DNA of 64,000 nucleotides from Deuterostichococcus epilithicus (taxonomy: Eukaryota > Chlorophyta > Trebouxiophyceae > Prasiolales > Stichococcaceae): contig JAVTLE010000005.1 in assembly GCA_033439295.1 (NCBI GenBank), positions 3,708,501 to 3,772,500 of the forward strand, written 5' to 3'. The notes under the pieces were generated by a model. That model saw only the letters and a program-made list of their open reading frames with translations, was not told the DNA's origin and searched no databases. Below are positions 23,884-36,300 of the stretch, in pieces. Positions within the stretch are counted from its first letter, which is position 1. Every line of letters starts with the position of its first letter. Both the position numbers and the translations under genes were made by a program.

Positions 23884-26231
23884 ATGCCCGCTGTTGCATG
23901 GCGACCTGCACCGCTGCTCACAGCAGTCGGAGTGTTGCTGGCAGTCTCTGCAGCTCTGCCGCCAGCGGCCGCGCAATCAACCAATCGTACATCATGCCTG
24001 AATTCGCAGCCGTACAATGCTGCCAGCTCCTCCTGCGACTGTAATCAGGTGCCCCTCCGAGATATGGCTCCGAACCTGCCTCCTGTCACGCGAAAGTGCT
24101 ATTCAGAGCTCAGGGCCTTCTAGGCCGTGTCCTTGGTCCGGTGCCCAGCTCGGCGCATCACATGCATTGCAGCACGAACACGGCGGCTGATGTTTGAACG
24201 GCCGTCGCAGGACCCTGCCGCGGGGCAGACGTACCGTGGCACGGCCTGCCAGCTGCCCTCGCAGGAGTGTGGCAGTGGGCTCTTCTGCCTCAACAGCGGG
24301 ACCTGCGAGAAGCTGTACAACACAGACAACTACCAGTGCAATTGCCCCAGAGGTACCAGGTGCGGGTCCTGTCCCGCAGCATTGCCTGCATAGAGATCGC
24401 GCTCTGTATGCATTGAGGCCGTGCTGTGCGTGGCGGCGGCTCAAAATCCCGTTGCCTCCTCAGCATGTTGCGCTCAAAGCTCGTCACCGATGGCTGCTGA
24501 CACCTCTGACACCCTCAATCAGCGCCAGATGCTTTGCAAGGCTTGCCTCTCCCATTACTCCACAGCCCGCGCTGATGTGCCGAACAATGTCACACGGCCT
24601 CGCCAACAAGCACATGCACTACCCCGATGTCCGCCTTAGTGTGCAAGCACATTCGGCTTGACTTCAGGCCGTGCAGATTCATCTCGATTCCCTGCTGTGC
24701 ATGCAGAGGCGCCAACTGCCAGGTGATTTATGACGACTGTGGCAACGGCGGCTACTGCCTGAATGGCGGCTCGTGCGACCAGCTGCCCAACACCCGCGAC
24801 AGCACCATCTGTCTCTGTCCTTCAGGTGCCGGTTCTTTTCTCCCCCGTCTGCCCTTCTTTTCCGCCTTCTCACTCCCCAATTGCATCCCGAGATGAGTGT
24901 GGCGCAGCCACAGGCGTTGCCGGCACACATGCAGTCGGTGAGCACCCGCATTCATGGGGGAATGCTGTCGGGCTGACAGCAGCAAGTTGTTCATTGAATC
25001 GTCTCTCTGCTGGGCGCTGCCTTTGAGGAAAGGCTCGCGATTTGCGATGCCATTCCATGCCGCCCATGCTGGCTGCCTGCACAAACCTGACATCTGACCC
25101 TCTGGCATTTGGCTGACACACAGGGTTCGTTGGCCAGCACTGCCAAGTCGACGCCCAGGCAAACGGCGCGGCTGTCTGCGGGCCGCAGGTCCGATGCACA
25201 GCAGCTCGAGGACATTTCAAGGGGTCTTGCTTGGAGAAAGAGGTCACAAGTGTGCCAGACACTGGCTTTCATCTCATGTCGTCTGTTCATGCCCGGCGGC
25301 AGAGCACGGTTATGGCTTTCGTTGCTTTGGGTTTGGCTGACATCATGTGGTTTGTGCAAGTCCGATCAGCATCAGCATGCCACAGTTGCATGCTGCCATG
25401 TCAAGTGCAGCCCGTATATGCTGCGCAGGTCTTTTGCTTGAACAACAGCACGTGTAACGCCGCCAACACCGCCTGCAACTGTGCTGCCGGCTTCACAGGA
25501 CCCTCCTGCGCCGTTGAGCGGGCCGCAAGCAGCCCAAGTGAGTTGATGGATACAAGACTCTATGTCGTCGCCATGCCCTGCAGGGTTTGAGTCGCTGCAG
25601 CTTGCTTCCTCGCTGAAACATCCTTGATCATTCATTAATCTATTGCTGCGGTGATCTTTGCCGCAGTCCAGTCCACTGTGCGTGTGCCAGATGATGTGGG
25701 CATGAGGGACCTGCACTCAAATTACGCAGACTCAAGCGCCCTGGGCGGGGCGACGAACTCGGGCACAACAGACGGTGCCTCCTCTGCCGGCGGTGGCGGC
25801 AGCGGTCTTTCAGGCGGCGCCATCGCTGGCGTCGTCATCGCCGCGTTCGTGGTGCTGGCCCTGGCGTGCAGCATTGCATTCCTCGTGTGGCGGGAACGCC
25901 GCGGCAAGCCGGTACGAATTGGACCTACGAAGTTGCTCTGGGTCCCAGCCTGGTGCTCAGTCTCTTATCCTCCTGTCAGCGCCTTGATGCCACACTGCAG
26001 CGAGCCCCACGCGGCAGCAGCACTTCGACCGATGTTCGATGTTCATTTAGGGTCTAAACCCCAGCTGATGCCGGCCCTGACCTGCCTCTTGCGCCCCAGG
26101 TATTTGTTCCGTTCCACGACGATGAGCAGGCCGACGCCCGTCGCGTCATCACAAATGCGCAGCTCGGCAAAGAGTTCAGCGACCAGCCGTCGGCAGAGTC
26201 GCAAAGAGGTGGTGGTCTGCCGCCGGTGTGA
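23884..26231 (+). CDS. EGF-repeat single-pass membrane protein
   Basis: Seven exons give 324 aa: 23884-24048, 24211-24352, 24709-24825, 25124-25188, 25429-25537, 25667-25911, 26100-26231. The signal peptide (LLTAVGVLLAVSAALPPAAA) is followed by about four Cys-rich EGF-like modules, including CGSGLFCLNSGTC...CNCPRG, CGNGGYCLNGGSCDQL...CLCPSG and CLNNSTCNAANTACNCAAGF. Each module corresponds to one exon with phase 1 boundaries, as in classical shuffled EGF exons. A Gly/Ser linker leads to one membrane span (GAIAGVVIAAFVVLALACSI), a basic stop-transfer WRERRGKP and a cytosolic tail of about 44 residues that is acidic and Gln-rich. The topology is type I. The ligand and function are unknown; adhesion or surface sensing is plausible. 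Confidence 0.88.
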
Positions 26232-26707
26232 GGCCCTGGCACACGTCCGTCATGACCGCGCTGGACACATCTGCCCCAAGGTCGTCAGCACAAGTAGGGA
26301 GCGAAGAGGGGGTCGTGGGACTGATGTGTGTGGATGCACACCGTGAAAGGGGCACTTATGGGCGCCATGAATGTTGTCTGTCGAGGCACCCAAGTGAGCT
26401 GTTGCTGAGCAGCCATGCACGGCACATGGGTTGAATTTGAAGTTGACTATGTAACAGGTGAACTTGAGATGGTATTGCATTGAGTACAAAATCGCGTCGA
26501 AGGCAACATGCGGTTGTGCAGTCAACCTTGTTTCGCGTGAAGCAATACTTGCTGCAATGTCAATTTGTCCGCCAGATCAAGAGATCAATCAATACACAAG
26601 ACGACGAGTGGTACACGCACGAACAACAAACAGCTGCCCCTTGCCACGAAGTACCCAGCTGCAGCTCTCCGCCGCCACCGCCGACCCTTCACACCGCTCC
26701 CTCATCC
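26232..26707. other. Convergent intergenic region
   Basis: About 475 bp between the stops of the EGF-repeat gene (+) and the DUF3054 gene (-). It should contain both 3' untranslated regions. No coding or structural feature is seen. Confidence 0.6.
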
Positions 26708-28891
26708 TCACCACCGCTTTGTAAGAGAGCCAAGCAGGCGCATGAACTCAAAGGGGCCGCCCTGTTTGTTGCCCCCCGACTGCCCCTCGTCCTGCACGGC
26801 AGCCCAGACGCTGCTGGTCATGTGCTGGCGTTGACAGGCGTGGGCTGAGGTACTGGACGGCGCTGATCAGGAGTCCGCCCGCTCGGTCGCAGGGTCCTGC
26901 CGTAAGGAAGCGCGACACTGCCTCAGCCGTGGCGTGGCGAGAGCCACTCTGAACGAGATTTTTGTTGGGTGCCGCGTCGCGATGCTGTGCAGGCTTATCG
27001 ATGCACCCGCCTGCGCTCCACTCGGTCAACATGCTCGCAGCCGCCAGACACTTCTGTCAAGATCTATGCTGCTGGAAGTGTGAAAAGAGCAACCACTCTG
27101 GTGACACCCCCACAGGGCTCAACGGCAAACGGCAAAGGTTGCGGGCTGCCGCACCGCACGCACCACGCCTCGTCCTGTGACGACTCAGTCCGAGACCGCA
27201 CCTTAGTCAGGGCGGCGAAAGCGGTGCGCCAGCCGATGAGGAGAACACCAGTGGCAACAGACGCGACGACCACGAAGGGCAGCGGCGGCACAGCGCCCTT
27301 GGCGACGCCTCTCAGGATGAGCGCCACCTGTGCAGGAGGCGGCACGGCGTGTGGTGGGTGCGACAAAACCTGCGTGCCGAGCTGGCGAGGCGAGATCAAG
27401 CGGAGAAGCGAGATCAAGCGGAGCAGCGGCCAACTGGCTGAGAGGACTGCCGGTGAGCCGGTGCATGACGGCGACTTCTGCATGCGCCCCCAGCAACCGT
27501 GGGCGGGCAGTCATGCGCAGCAGCCAGCACCATGGCGTGGAGGACATAGCTCACCGGAGTGGCGAGCACCCAGCCCCTGGTGGCGGCGGTTGCCGCCGCC
27601 TTTGCATCGGTGCCAACGGCTTCCGAGCCGTAGCAGTTTGCTATCGGCGCCATGACGTACCACGCTGCAGAAGAGGAGAGGCGATATAACAGAGTCAGCC
27701 GCTGCCCCCGCCACACAAAGCCCTCCGTTTACTTGGCGACCCATGTCTGCAGGGACCGCGGCACCGATCAGCCCCATCAGCACCAGTCTCTCTGGCATGG
27801 GCTCCGCCCGCCCTGCCCGCCCTGCAACCGTGCAAGGACAAGCGCGCTTCCAAAGCCTGCATGCTGTTCGCATGCTGAGCTCCTGCTCGCAAGCCTGGAG
27901 TTGCAGCAGCCTTGGGGGCCGAGCACCAGGGTGTTGCTGACTTTGAGGGTGCTGCCATGGCGGCAACAGGGATATATCAGGGAAACAGGAGGTCATCAGG
28001 GAAAGCCTTGCTGCGTTGCGAAGTAGGACACCATGCCGCCGTACCCCCGAGGAAGGGCCAGGAGGTGGAGATGACGCCATAGAGGCCGTCCAGCTCGGCG
28101 TGGCTGCCGCGCCCGATCGCCGCAAACAGCATGATCACCGCTGCGTCGCCGGCCCAGAGCAGGGTCTTGCGCCTGCAGGTGTCGCATCGGAACTCGCATC
28201 GAGCACTGGGCAGCCGAATGCATCTCTTTCCGCTTGTAGAGCACCGCCAAGTCCTGCACAGGGCCAGCACCAGCCAGCCAAAGTGCGAGCCGAAGGCTTT
28301 CCTCATGTCTTCTGACTTGAATTGAGGTTGCAGACACCACAGCATTCAGGCGCACAGCAGAGCAGCGCCATTGAACTGCTGTCAGCTTTGGTGCACGTAC
28401 TTGCGGAACTGTAGTGCAACATCGCGGCTCCTGTCGATGGATGCGACTCCCGCCCAGGCCTCCTCCCCCAGCCGCTCAATTTTCTCGAGCTGCACCGAGA
28501 AGAATCCAAACGTTCTCAGCAAGTGTGATGCCGCACCTAAGAATTGCATGAGTGTGTTGACCGCGCAGTAGTGCAGGTGCTGGAGGAGGTGGAGATGCAG
28601 CACGCACAACCGGCAGTCATTGTATCGCGCTTGGAAGAGAAGATCGACCGAGACAAAGGGCTTTCGCTTCCTCGCACTCACTCGCATAGGGGCGTCATCT
28701 GGCCGCTTGAAGCCCTCTGTACTGTCGCCGCCGGTCACCCGCCCCGCCTGCTTTTCAGACGGTCCGCCCTCGTCTGATGATGCAGCTCGTACAGGTAGCA
28801 GCGGCGGCCGGGTGCGGGCTTGTGGCCGGGTCGCAGGCCTGATGGAGAGGCCCAGAGACTTGCTGTGCATGGTCTGCAGATTGGTCTGCAT
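26708..28891 (-). CDS. DUF3054 membrane protein, probably plastid-targeted
   Basis: Six exons read right to left, all in phase (259 aa): 28891-28682, 28489-28401, 28172-28045, 27664-27555, 27327-27202, 26824-26708. The first 60 residues are rich in Arg, Ser, Thr and Pro with few acids until ASSDEGG, as in a chloroplast transit peptide. The DUF3054 core follows: LLWAGDAAVIMLFAAIGRGS, then WPFLGAWYVMAPIANCYG, RGWVLATPVALILRGVAKGA and VPPLPFVVVASVATGVLLIG, giving about four membrane spans. The C-terminus GGPFEFMRLLGSLTKRW is typical of plant and cyanobacterial members. The biochemical role of the family is unknown. The start is the first true ATG in frame. Confidence 0.9.
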
Positions 28892-29199
28892 GCTGGCGTC
28901 GATGTTCAAGAGCGCTGATCGGCTGAGACGCTAATTAGCAGTGGTGAAGACGCCGAAGATTCGCTGGCTGCTGCCACATGTGCATATGCGTCTCGGCTGG
29001 TCTTCTCTGCACTCGTGCAGCAGCGATATTTGTGTGTCGCATGTGCCACGTCATCAGGGCTTTCTCACACCCCTTGCTGATCTCAACATAGAGTCCGGGG
29101 TTTACACTTCTGATGTAAGGGACTCAAAAGCGTCTGGCACGTGAGCAATCAATCTTGGGGAGCGGACTCCTTCAGCGCTTCCGCAGAAGTCGGCCCAGC
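28892..29199. promoter_or_regulatory. Divergent promoter region, DUF3054 / ZIP
   Basis: Only 308 bp separate the start codons of the DUF3054 gene (-) and the ZIP transporter gene (+), so both promoters and 5' leaders must fit here. I found no clear TATA box or inverted repeat. Confidence 0.5.
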
Positions 29200-32100
29200 A
29201 TGGCGGCTTCGCGGGTGGTGGTGGCTGCCTTGCTCCTGACGGCGTGCTGCTCGGCCGTCTGCGGCTCGAGGCTGGGCGGGGCGGACCGTGTGTCAACTTC
29301 AGCCGACGTCCAGCTCGCGACCACAACGACGGTGAGCGACCTCCTACGTCTGCAAAAAGCAGTATTTGGTGCTATCCTGTTCAAACATGCGCCAAGAAGG
29401 TTGCGCTGCTCGTGAATGATCACACACGTGTGCTGCTCGCGCAGCTGCGAGTGCAGCTCCGTGACCTGCTGAGCCGACGTTCGAGTGCCGCGCTTCGATA
29501 GGCTTTCCCGTATGGTGACGTCTAAGAATACCTGGCGCCTCGTCTCCTGATCTGTCGAGCGGGCGTTCACGCGAATCAACACCATTTCGCCTGGTCGCAT
29601 CAGCGTATCCCCCAGCCTCTCTCACGCTCCTGGCTCCTGCCTCAGGGACGGCTGCTGCGCCATGCGGGCATCGACCACAGCACCGAGGCGGAGGCGGACG
29701 CCCACGAGGTCGTGGAGCCGTCCGCCGGCGGCGGCCGCGCCTACACCTGGCTGAAATGGACGGCGGCAGCGGTGCTGCTGGTGGAAGGCCTCATCGGCGT
29801 CCTGCTGCCCGTGGTCCTGAAGATGACGGTGCACGCCGGCTGGCTGCTGTCGCTGGTCAACTGCTTCGCAGGCGGCGTCTTCTTCGCCTTTGGTGCGCTC
29901 TCCTCTGGCCGCTCTCCTCCTGCCGCTGAGCAGCCTGGTTGCATTCCGTTGTGCCCTAGTTCCCCCGCACCCTGCCCCCAGCTGCACATCATCAGCGCGT
30001 CTGTCCTGCTGCACAACGACGCCCGTTTCGTCCCAGCATGTGGATGAACAGCGAACGCAGACAGCGACATGGCCACTGCAGGCGTGCTGCACCTGGCGCC
30101 CGACGCCATCTCCACGCAGCGGGTCACCGGCCCGGACAACTTTCCGCTGGCCGCATTCCTCATTGCACTGGCCTTTTTCGTCGTCTTCTTCCTGCACCGC
30201 GTCCTCGCGCCGGCGCTGCGGCTGTCGCCGCACCTGCACTCACACTATGCTGCCACCACCCCGGTGCGTGGTCGCTACTGCGCGCACCCTCTGCGCTGGC
30301 CCCCTTTCTGTCGGGCACTTGCAGATTCGTCATGTCATGCCAACGTCTCTAGGGGCTGCATGTGCGTGCTGTCGCCATGTTGCTGGACAGCTCGGTGCTT
30401 GTGCCCACGCCTTTGCACTGTCCAAGCAGAGCAGCTCAGGCCCGTCTGCAGCATGAAGCGCGCTGACTCAGTGACGCTGCGCTGCATCAGGACGGGCGCC
30501 CTATCATGCCCCGCGCCAGCAAGGAGAACGGCGTCGCTGACTGCAAGCGCTGCGGCGACGAGTGCGGTTGCGCTGGCGGCGTCGGGGCTGGCGGCTGCGG
30601 CACCGGCTGTCAGGCTGGCAGCTGCCAGTGTGCGCACCGCAAGGAGTCTTCGTCGGAGGTGGGACTGCATTGCGAACTTTCTGTTGCTCTCTCAAGCTTG
30701 CGACTGTGAACCCTCTCTGCTCTGGCCCTCTGTGCCCTGCAAAAAACTCCATCTGCAAGTTCAGTCCCTGTCCCTGCAGTGTCAGTGTCATCGCGGATCC
30801 GCGCCTCGGCATGGTTCGAAGCGCTTGCGCTAGCTTCAAGCGTTTGTGGACTGCACAATGTTGAGACATGCAGCTTTCGAACGATGCGCTCACCTGCTGT
30901 AGCTGCAGGAGGATGGGCAACAGCCCTGTATCGGACGTCGTCATGCCAACACAAAATGCCTGTTGACAACTCGGATTGGGATTGCTCCGTTGCCAAGCAG
31001 GATGACGAAGTGAAGATGCACGTGGCTGGGTTTGGCAGCACCGCGGCAACGCTTGCCGAGGCGGCGTCGCCTGTCACCAGGTCGGCTGCTACTTCCACTG
31101 CGGTTTTTCGCTAAAGCCGCTGGACATGCTGCCTACCCAGCTGGGCCAATGTCACCTGGCCTCCGGTGTTCCCTAGCAGCCCCAAATCGTTGGCAACCGA
31201 GCCTTAGCGCATGCTCGAGCATATGCTTGGCACATCGTACCTGCCCCCCTGGCCACCAGCTGCTGAGATCCTTTCCTGGGGAGCTGAGTGATGGACGCCA
31301 CTCTGAAATCACCGCCTCTCAAAGGTCATCACTGCCCCCATCGATGCAGGCCGTACGATGACGAGCTGGCGCCATCGCGGACAGCAGCCGTGCGAGTCGC
31401 GGCGCTGGTGCCGCCCATCCTCATCCTGCTGGGTATCCTGTGCCACACCGTGCTGGAGGGCCTGGCCATTGGTCTGCAGGTGAAGTTGCATACTGGGGCT
31501 TGCTTGGTGCTGTGAGGCGCTCCGGTGAGCGCGCCACATGCTGCAGTATGCTTGGCTGCAGCACGGACAGCACCTGTCGTCTGCTGAGGCACGTTCGCCT
31601 GTTGTGCACACGAATTGAGTTTCCTGCCTTGAAGACCCACTCGAACTTGTATTCAGATCATAGCCCGTGCTGACCCGCAATTCGCCGCCCCGCAGAAATC
31701 CTTCGCCGACGTGGTGACCTCCTTCGTCGCCATGGCCAGCCACAAGTGGGTCGAGTCCATCGCTGTCGCCGCCGCCTTTGTGTCCGCCGGCGCCGGGCTG
31801 CTCAGCGTGATAGCCTTTTTGGTGCCATTTGCGCTCGGACCGATGGTTGGCGTTGCCATCGGCGTGTCGGTGTCGGACACGAACGCCTGGGTCGTCATGG
31901 TGCTCTTCGCCCTCGTCGCCGGTGATTCATTGTTCTCTGCCCCATTGCTGCCCTGATGCATCTCGCCAGATGCATGTCTACTCACACATGCGTTCTTGAG
32001 GCGGCGCCTTCTGGGCACCATGTTGTGGGCATGCAGCCAGTAACATTTCATGCCTGGCTGCGCTCGCTGGGCCAACGTGTTCCTGATGTATGCGCAATAT

Positions 32101-32455
32101 TCCGTGCATTTTAAGCCTGAACGAAAGGTATGTTCCTTCCATGCGCAGGCCTCTTCATCTATGTGGGGTCGGTCGGCATAGTGGCAGAGGAATTTGCACG
32201 GCACGACGACCCGGCATTCGCGGCGACACGCCCGCGCGGAGCCCGCTTCTACATGTACGGTGCTATGTTCGCCGGGTTCGTGGTCGTCGCGCTGCTTCAG
32301 GTGAGCGTGGCGGCGCAACGCCATCGAATCTACAGGATACTTCTGTGCATGGATGCACTTGCAAGGAGATGTTGTCCTTTCTTTCCTCGATATTTTACTC
32401 ATTGCCTCGAGTTGGTCGAGCGCTGTGCATTGTGTTGCTGCAGCTCGTGCCGTGA
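29200..32455 (+). CDS. ZIP family divalent metal transporter
   Basis: A zinc/iron-type permease importing divalent metals into the cytosol. Exons: 29200-29331, 29646-29892, 30082-30263, 30491-30658, 31350-31479, 31696-31921, 32149-32300, 32444-32455 (about 415 aa). A signal peptide (VVVAALLLTACCSAVCG) precedes eight predicted spans. Early spans include LLSLVNCFAGGVFFAFGVLH. A Cys-rich variable loop (KRCGDECGC...CGTGCQ...CQCAH) replaces the usual His-rich loop and may bind metal. The defining motifs are HTVLEGLAIGLQ (span IV) and ASHKWVESIAVA (span V), both with intact His and Glu metal ligands. The last exon has only three codons plus stop and completes the final span. The junction between exons 4 and 5 is out of phase with the obvious GTGGGA donor, so a small exon or another donor is missing there. 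Confidence 0.9.
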
Positions 32456-32532
32456 TGGCCTCGGCAATGGCGTAAAGTAAGGCGGCTTTGCTGTCGAGCT
32501 GCTGCCGCTGCCGCTGCCGCTGCCGCCGCCGC

Positions 32533-32563
<31 letters not shown>

Positions 32564-33353
32564 ACTGCTGCCGCTGAGAAACTGCCAACTGTGGGCAAGT
32601 GAGCAGAGTACGTGGCGGCGACGCAACGATGTCAGCGCTCAGATCATGGCCTGCTCGAGTTCTTGAGCCACACCGCAGTCATGACAGGAAGTTTGAAGAG
32701 AAGTTGATTGATGCGCACTGCCTTTATGTGACCGAAGTGAGCAATATTGGGAAGTGAGCGGATTTGAAGTACTGGACTAGGAGAATTGGTAAGTACTTGA
32801 GAATCCTTGGCCTACCCCTCCAATTGAAATTTATGTCGTGCAGCAATGGATGAAAGAACATTCCTCTGCAAATCTATACCTCAGCAGGCGGGCGTTCAAG
32901 AATCATTGCAGCCGCAGTAGTACCGCGCCGCTGATGTTGTAAATAGTGAAGAGCAGGGCTGACATAGCCACGTCTCTGTTTACATCCAGGTGCTTTCAGC
33001 GATGCCAACAATTGGATAAATAACTTTGCGCAGTGAGGGAACTTCTGGGAGATTTTTCCCATGCCCCGCCGTTAAAGACTCGATTTCAATGCGGGGCGGG
33101 ATTTCGCCTGCTTGCAGCAATGAAGCTGCCTGACGATCGCACACCGATCGAATGCATCTTGCGTGTGTATGTACACCATATCATCGTTCAAGCTGAGTAT
33201 TCCCTGGCTGCGCTGCTTGGCTGCTCTTTGATTCTGATACGATCATGTCAGGATCCCGAAGGATGTCGCAGCACGGCTGCTGCTTCTTGTGGATGGATTA
33301 GCAGATTCCTCGATCCTAGAGGTCGCATCGACGTCATACCCAGTTACCAAGTC
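32456..33353. other. Intergenic region between ZIP and ATP10 genes
   Basis: About 900 bp between tandem + genes, AT-richer after 32,600. It contains a CTG/CCG microsatellite near its start and otherwise no gene that I can support. Confidence 0.6.
32498..32576 (+). repeat. CTG/CCG trinucleotide microsatellite
   Basis: About 26 units of CTG with interspersed CCG lie about 45 bp after the ZIP stop codon, presumably in its 3' untranslated region. Antisense frames through it give poly-Ala or poly-Ser only and are not credible genes. Confidence 0.9.
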
Positions 33354-36300
33354 ATGCGACGATGTGCGACAAGCATGGCGCGCCGCAGCGCCATCGCCAT
33401 GAAGCAGGCGGAGGGCATGACTGCCCAGGCCGCGCAGCGGGGCAGTCGGTGGCAGCCGCCGCCGCTTGATGCCGCATCTGCCCAGCAGCAGCGAGGCTTG
33501 CAGCTGCTGCAGGTGCGATGCGAGTCCCCTCGCGCTTCTCGCCTGCGCTCAGGCTCTGCGCGTGCGAAACACCAGTGCGTCATACAGAGTTTGTCTGCAG
33601 CATCCGTGAGGTTGCTCTCCGAGTTTGTGTCTGGAAGTTGCAGCACTTACTTGCACAGCTCACCCTGTGCAGCTGTTCAACAAGGAGGGCCGCGACAAGC
33701 GGCGGCAGCGCCTCAAGGTGCTTCCTTGGGTCCTCGCCTCGTGCGCCATCCCATGTGATTGCATGCCTGTGTGATTGCACCGGACAGACAGCAGCAGCAT
33801 CAGATCGGGCGGCACATCAGCGGCGCACCGACACCCCTCCTGCATCTGCCCGTCCCTCGAACGGCACCATGCAGCGCCTGCAGCTTCCGCGGCACCAAGT
33901 CTCTGCAGCAGGGCTGCAGCCTCCAGCGGCTCAGGGCTCTTGCAAATGCTGCCACTCGTGACCTATCCTCGTTCTGCGTTCTAGCCACCTAGGCTCTGAA
34001 CCGGTCTGCGTGCGCCTCGACTTACCATGCAACACCTTTCCTGCGTTGTTGCCCCTGCCCAAACTCACCGACCAATTGCTCCCTCCAGAAACACCTGCAG
34101 CACGGCCACGTTGTTGATGGCGAGGCATTCGAGGATTGCAGTGGGGTTGTCCATTCCAATTAAAATCTGGGCCTGCAGGAGGACCTGCAGCGCGGCTATT
34201 TCGACGACTTCAAGGAGCTCAAGGACACTGGCGGGAAGCTGTGGCGCTCGCCAGACCGCCTCATCCCAGAGGACGCAGCGCAGCCCTTCCCGCTGATCCG
34301 GGTAGGCTCCCTTGTCTACCAGTAAAATTGAAGTTGTAGAAGCGTCAATAAAGAACAATGCTCAAAGACCTACACATAAGCAAGAGTCTATCGCGGCACG
34401 CCGTGGTGGTGGCCAGACCGCCTCATGTAGGAGGATAGACTGAGTGACGGCGGTTTCCTCTCCAGTACGCTTTGGCAAGGGCGGACCGCCTCGTCCACAA
34501 CAGTGCCATGCAGCCAGACCTGCTGATCAGGGTGCACTCGCCACTTTACCCTCGATCACAAGTCAGTGATCAGGGGCAAAAATCAACCATCAGGATAGAG
34601 ACTTCTGTTGCGGCAAGCTGTGGCAATCGCCAGACCGCCTCACCCCTCCGTTTAGAAGTCTGAAGCGTGTCGAGGCTGGGCACAGCAGGACAGGACTGGC
34701 ACGGAAGGCACTGGACCGGCGCGCGGCTGAAGGTGCAAGCTCAGCCCCTTCTGGCCACTTGGCGCTGCTGCCGTGCCCGGCCTGTGCAGCGTCCCACGTG
34801 CTGCAGCCATGTACTGCAGGTCCGTGCCTGCACCACCGACGAGCAGCGGCAAGCAGTGATGCCACGGCTGAAGACGGGAAGCAACAAATGCAGCTTTGCG
34901 GGCATGAGACGCATATCCAGAGTCGCACCTGCCAGGGAATGCGCTGGGGCGCCTCCTCATACGCCATTCCTACGGACACTTCATGGCAGCGCAGGCTCTG
35001 GAGCCTTCTTGAGCATGTGTCTGGCGGCCAAAAGGACTCGGAAGGCCTTGTCAAATTTCGCGGAAAAGACTCGCGACATCACCGCGTCGGAGTGTGACTG
35101 GCAGGTGGTGCGGCCGGATAAGGTTGCAACGGACTTCCCGCATGCGCCGGACAGGGCGCCATCGGCTACGCTCGTTTGCGTCGGCTTCAAGGACGGCTCC
35201 GAGGTGGGGAGGTCGACGCAGTCGCATTGCGGGTCATTGCCATCGGCATAAATGCATCGATGGCAGGCTGATGACCCAGCTTCGTGGCACCAAAGCCATC
35301 ACCGTAAGCTGCGCCGTACCTCAAGTCAGCTCAACATGCAAGAGTGGCTACCTCTGGGGGTGATATCGTCCAGGAGCAAGGCACTTTCAGTCTGTCTCGC
35401 AACGAGAAGATTGGGTCCTGCCACTTGGCAAGCACGATGAAATGGTGCCCATGCTGGAGTGCTGCAGCGCATGGGCGACTTGAGGATGCGTGGAGTGCGG
35501 AAAGCGCAGTCGCCATATCCCTAGATCGCTGATGCTTGGCCTGGGAGTCAAGACCGGCGTCAATGTCAACGCACCTGTTCCCTCCACCTCCAGCCAGGAG
35601 GTGCAAGGCATGCAAGCCAGAGCTGGAGTCGGCAAAGGGGGCCGGTTTGAAGGCAAGCACAATCCCAAAGGACTTCAATGCCATGACCTTGTTTGTGCGG
35701 ATCCAGGAGATGCTGGCTACCTGGAGCGACCCCTTTGTGGCGCGCTATGGCGACGCCGGCTCGGCTGCGCTGGCAGAGCTGTCCGTCATCGAGTCGTGGG
35801 CGAGTCGATCCCCTCGTCACTCCATGACCGAACGGCCCTCCCACATAGCTAGAGTCGCCCCGGCTGCAGTGCTTGCGCCGGACAGTGACACCCAGGCATG
35901 AATGAATGTGCGGGTCCGCAGAACGTCGTGTTGCAATGCTACCGCCAAGCCGCTTTGGAAACGGACATTGGCGGCAAGGTCGACGACCCCCAGGGGCGTG
36001 CCAGACCAGCAGTCTGCCAGTCCCTGCTTTGCTTATTCCCGCCGGCTTGGGATCACAGTGTCTCCGAGCTGGCTGCCCCTACGAGTTCTCCTGGACACCA
36101 GATCCTGTGCCCACCTGCCGCAGGTCATGGGCCTGTGGCCGTTCCGCAGCATGATCCTGAGGGCACCGCTGCGCGCCGCCACCGCGGCCGCCGCCGCCGA
36201 GCACGACCCGGCAGTCGCTGGCCCCAGCCCCACAGAGTCGGCGATCGCCGAGGCAGAGGCCCCGCCGGTGGCGGCGGCGGCGGTGGCTGGGAGCCCTGCT

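Noticed and set aside
32395-32626. Poly-Ala and poly-Ser antisense frames
   Set aside because: They are translations of the CTG/CCG microsatellite.
34393-34643. Intron copies in ATP10 considered as a mobile element
   Set aside because: No terminal inverted repeats, target-site duplication or coding capacity; the similarity is to the neighbouring exon only.
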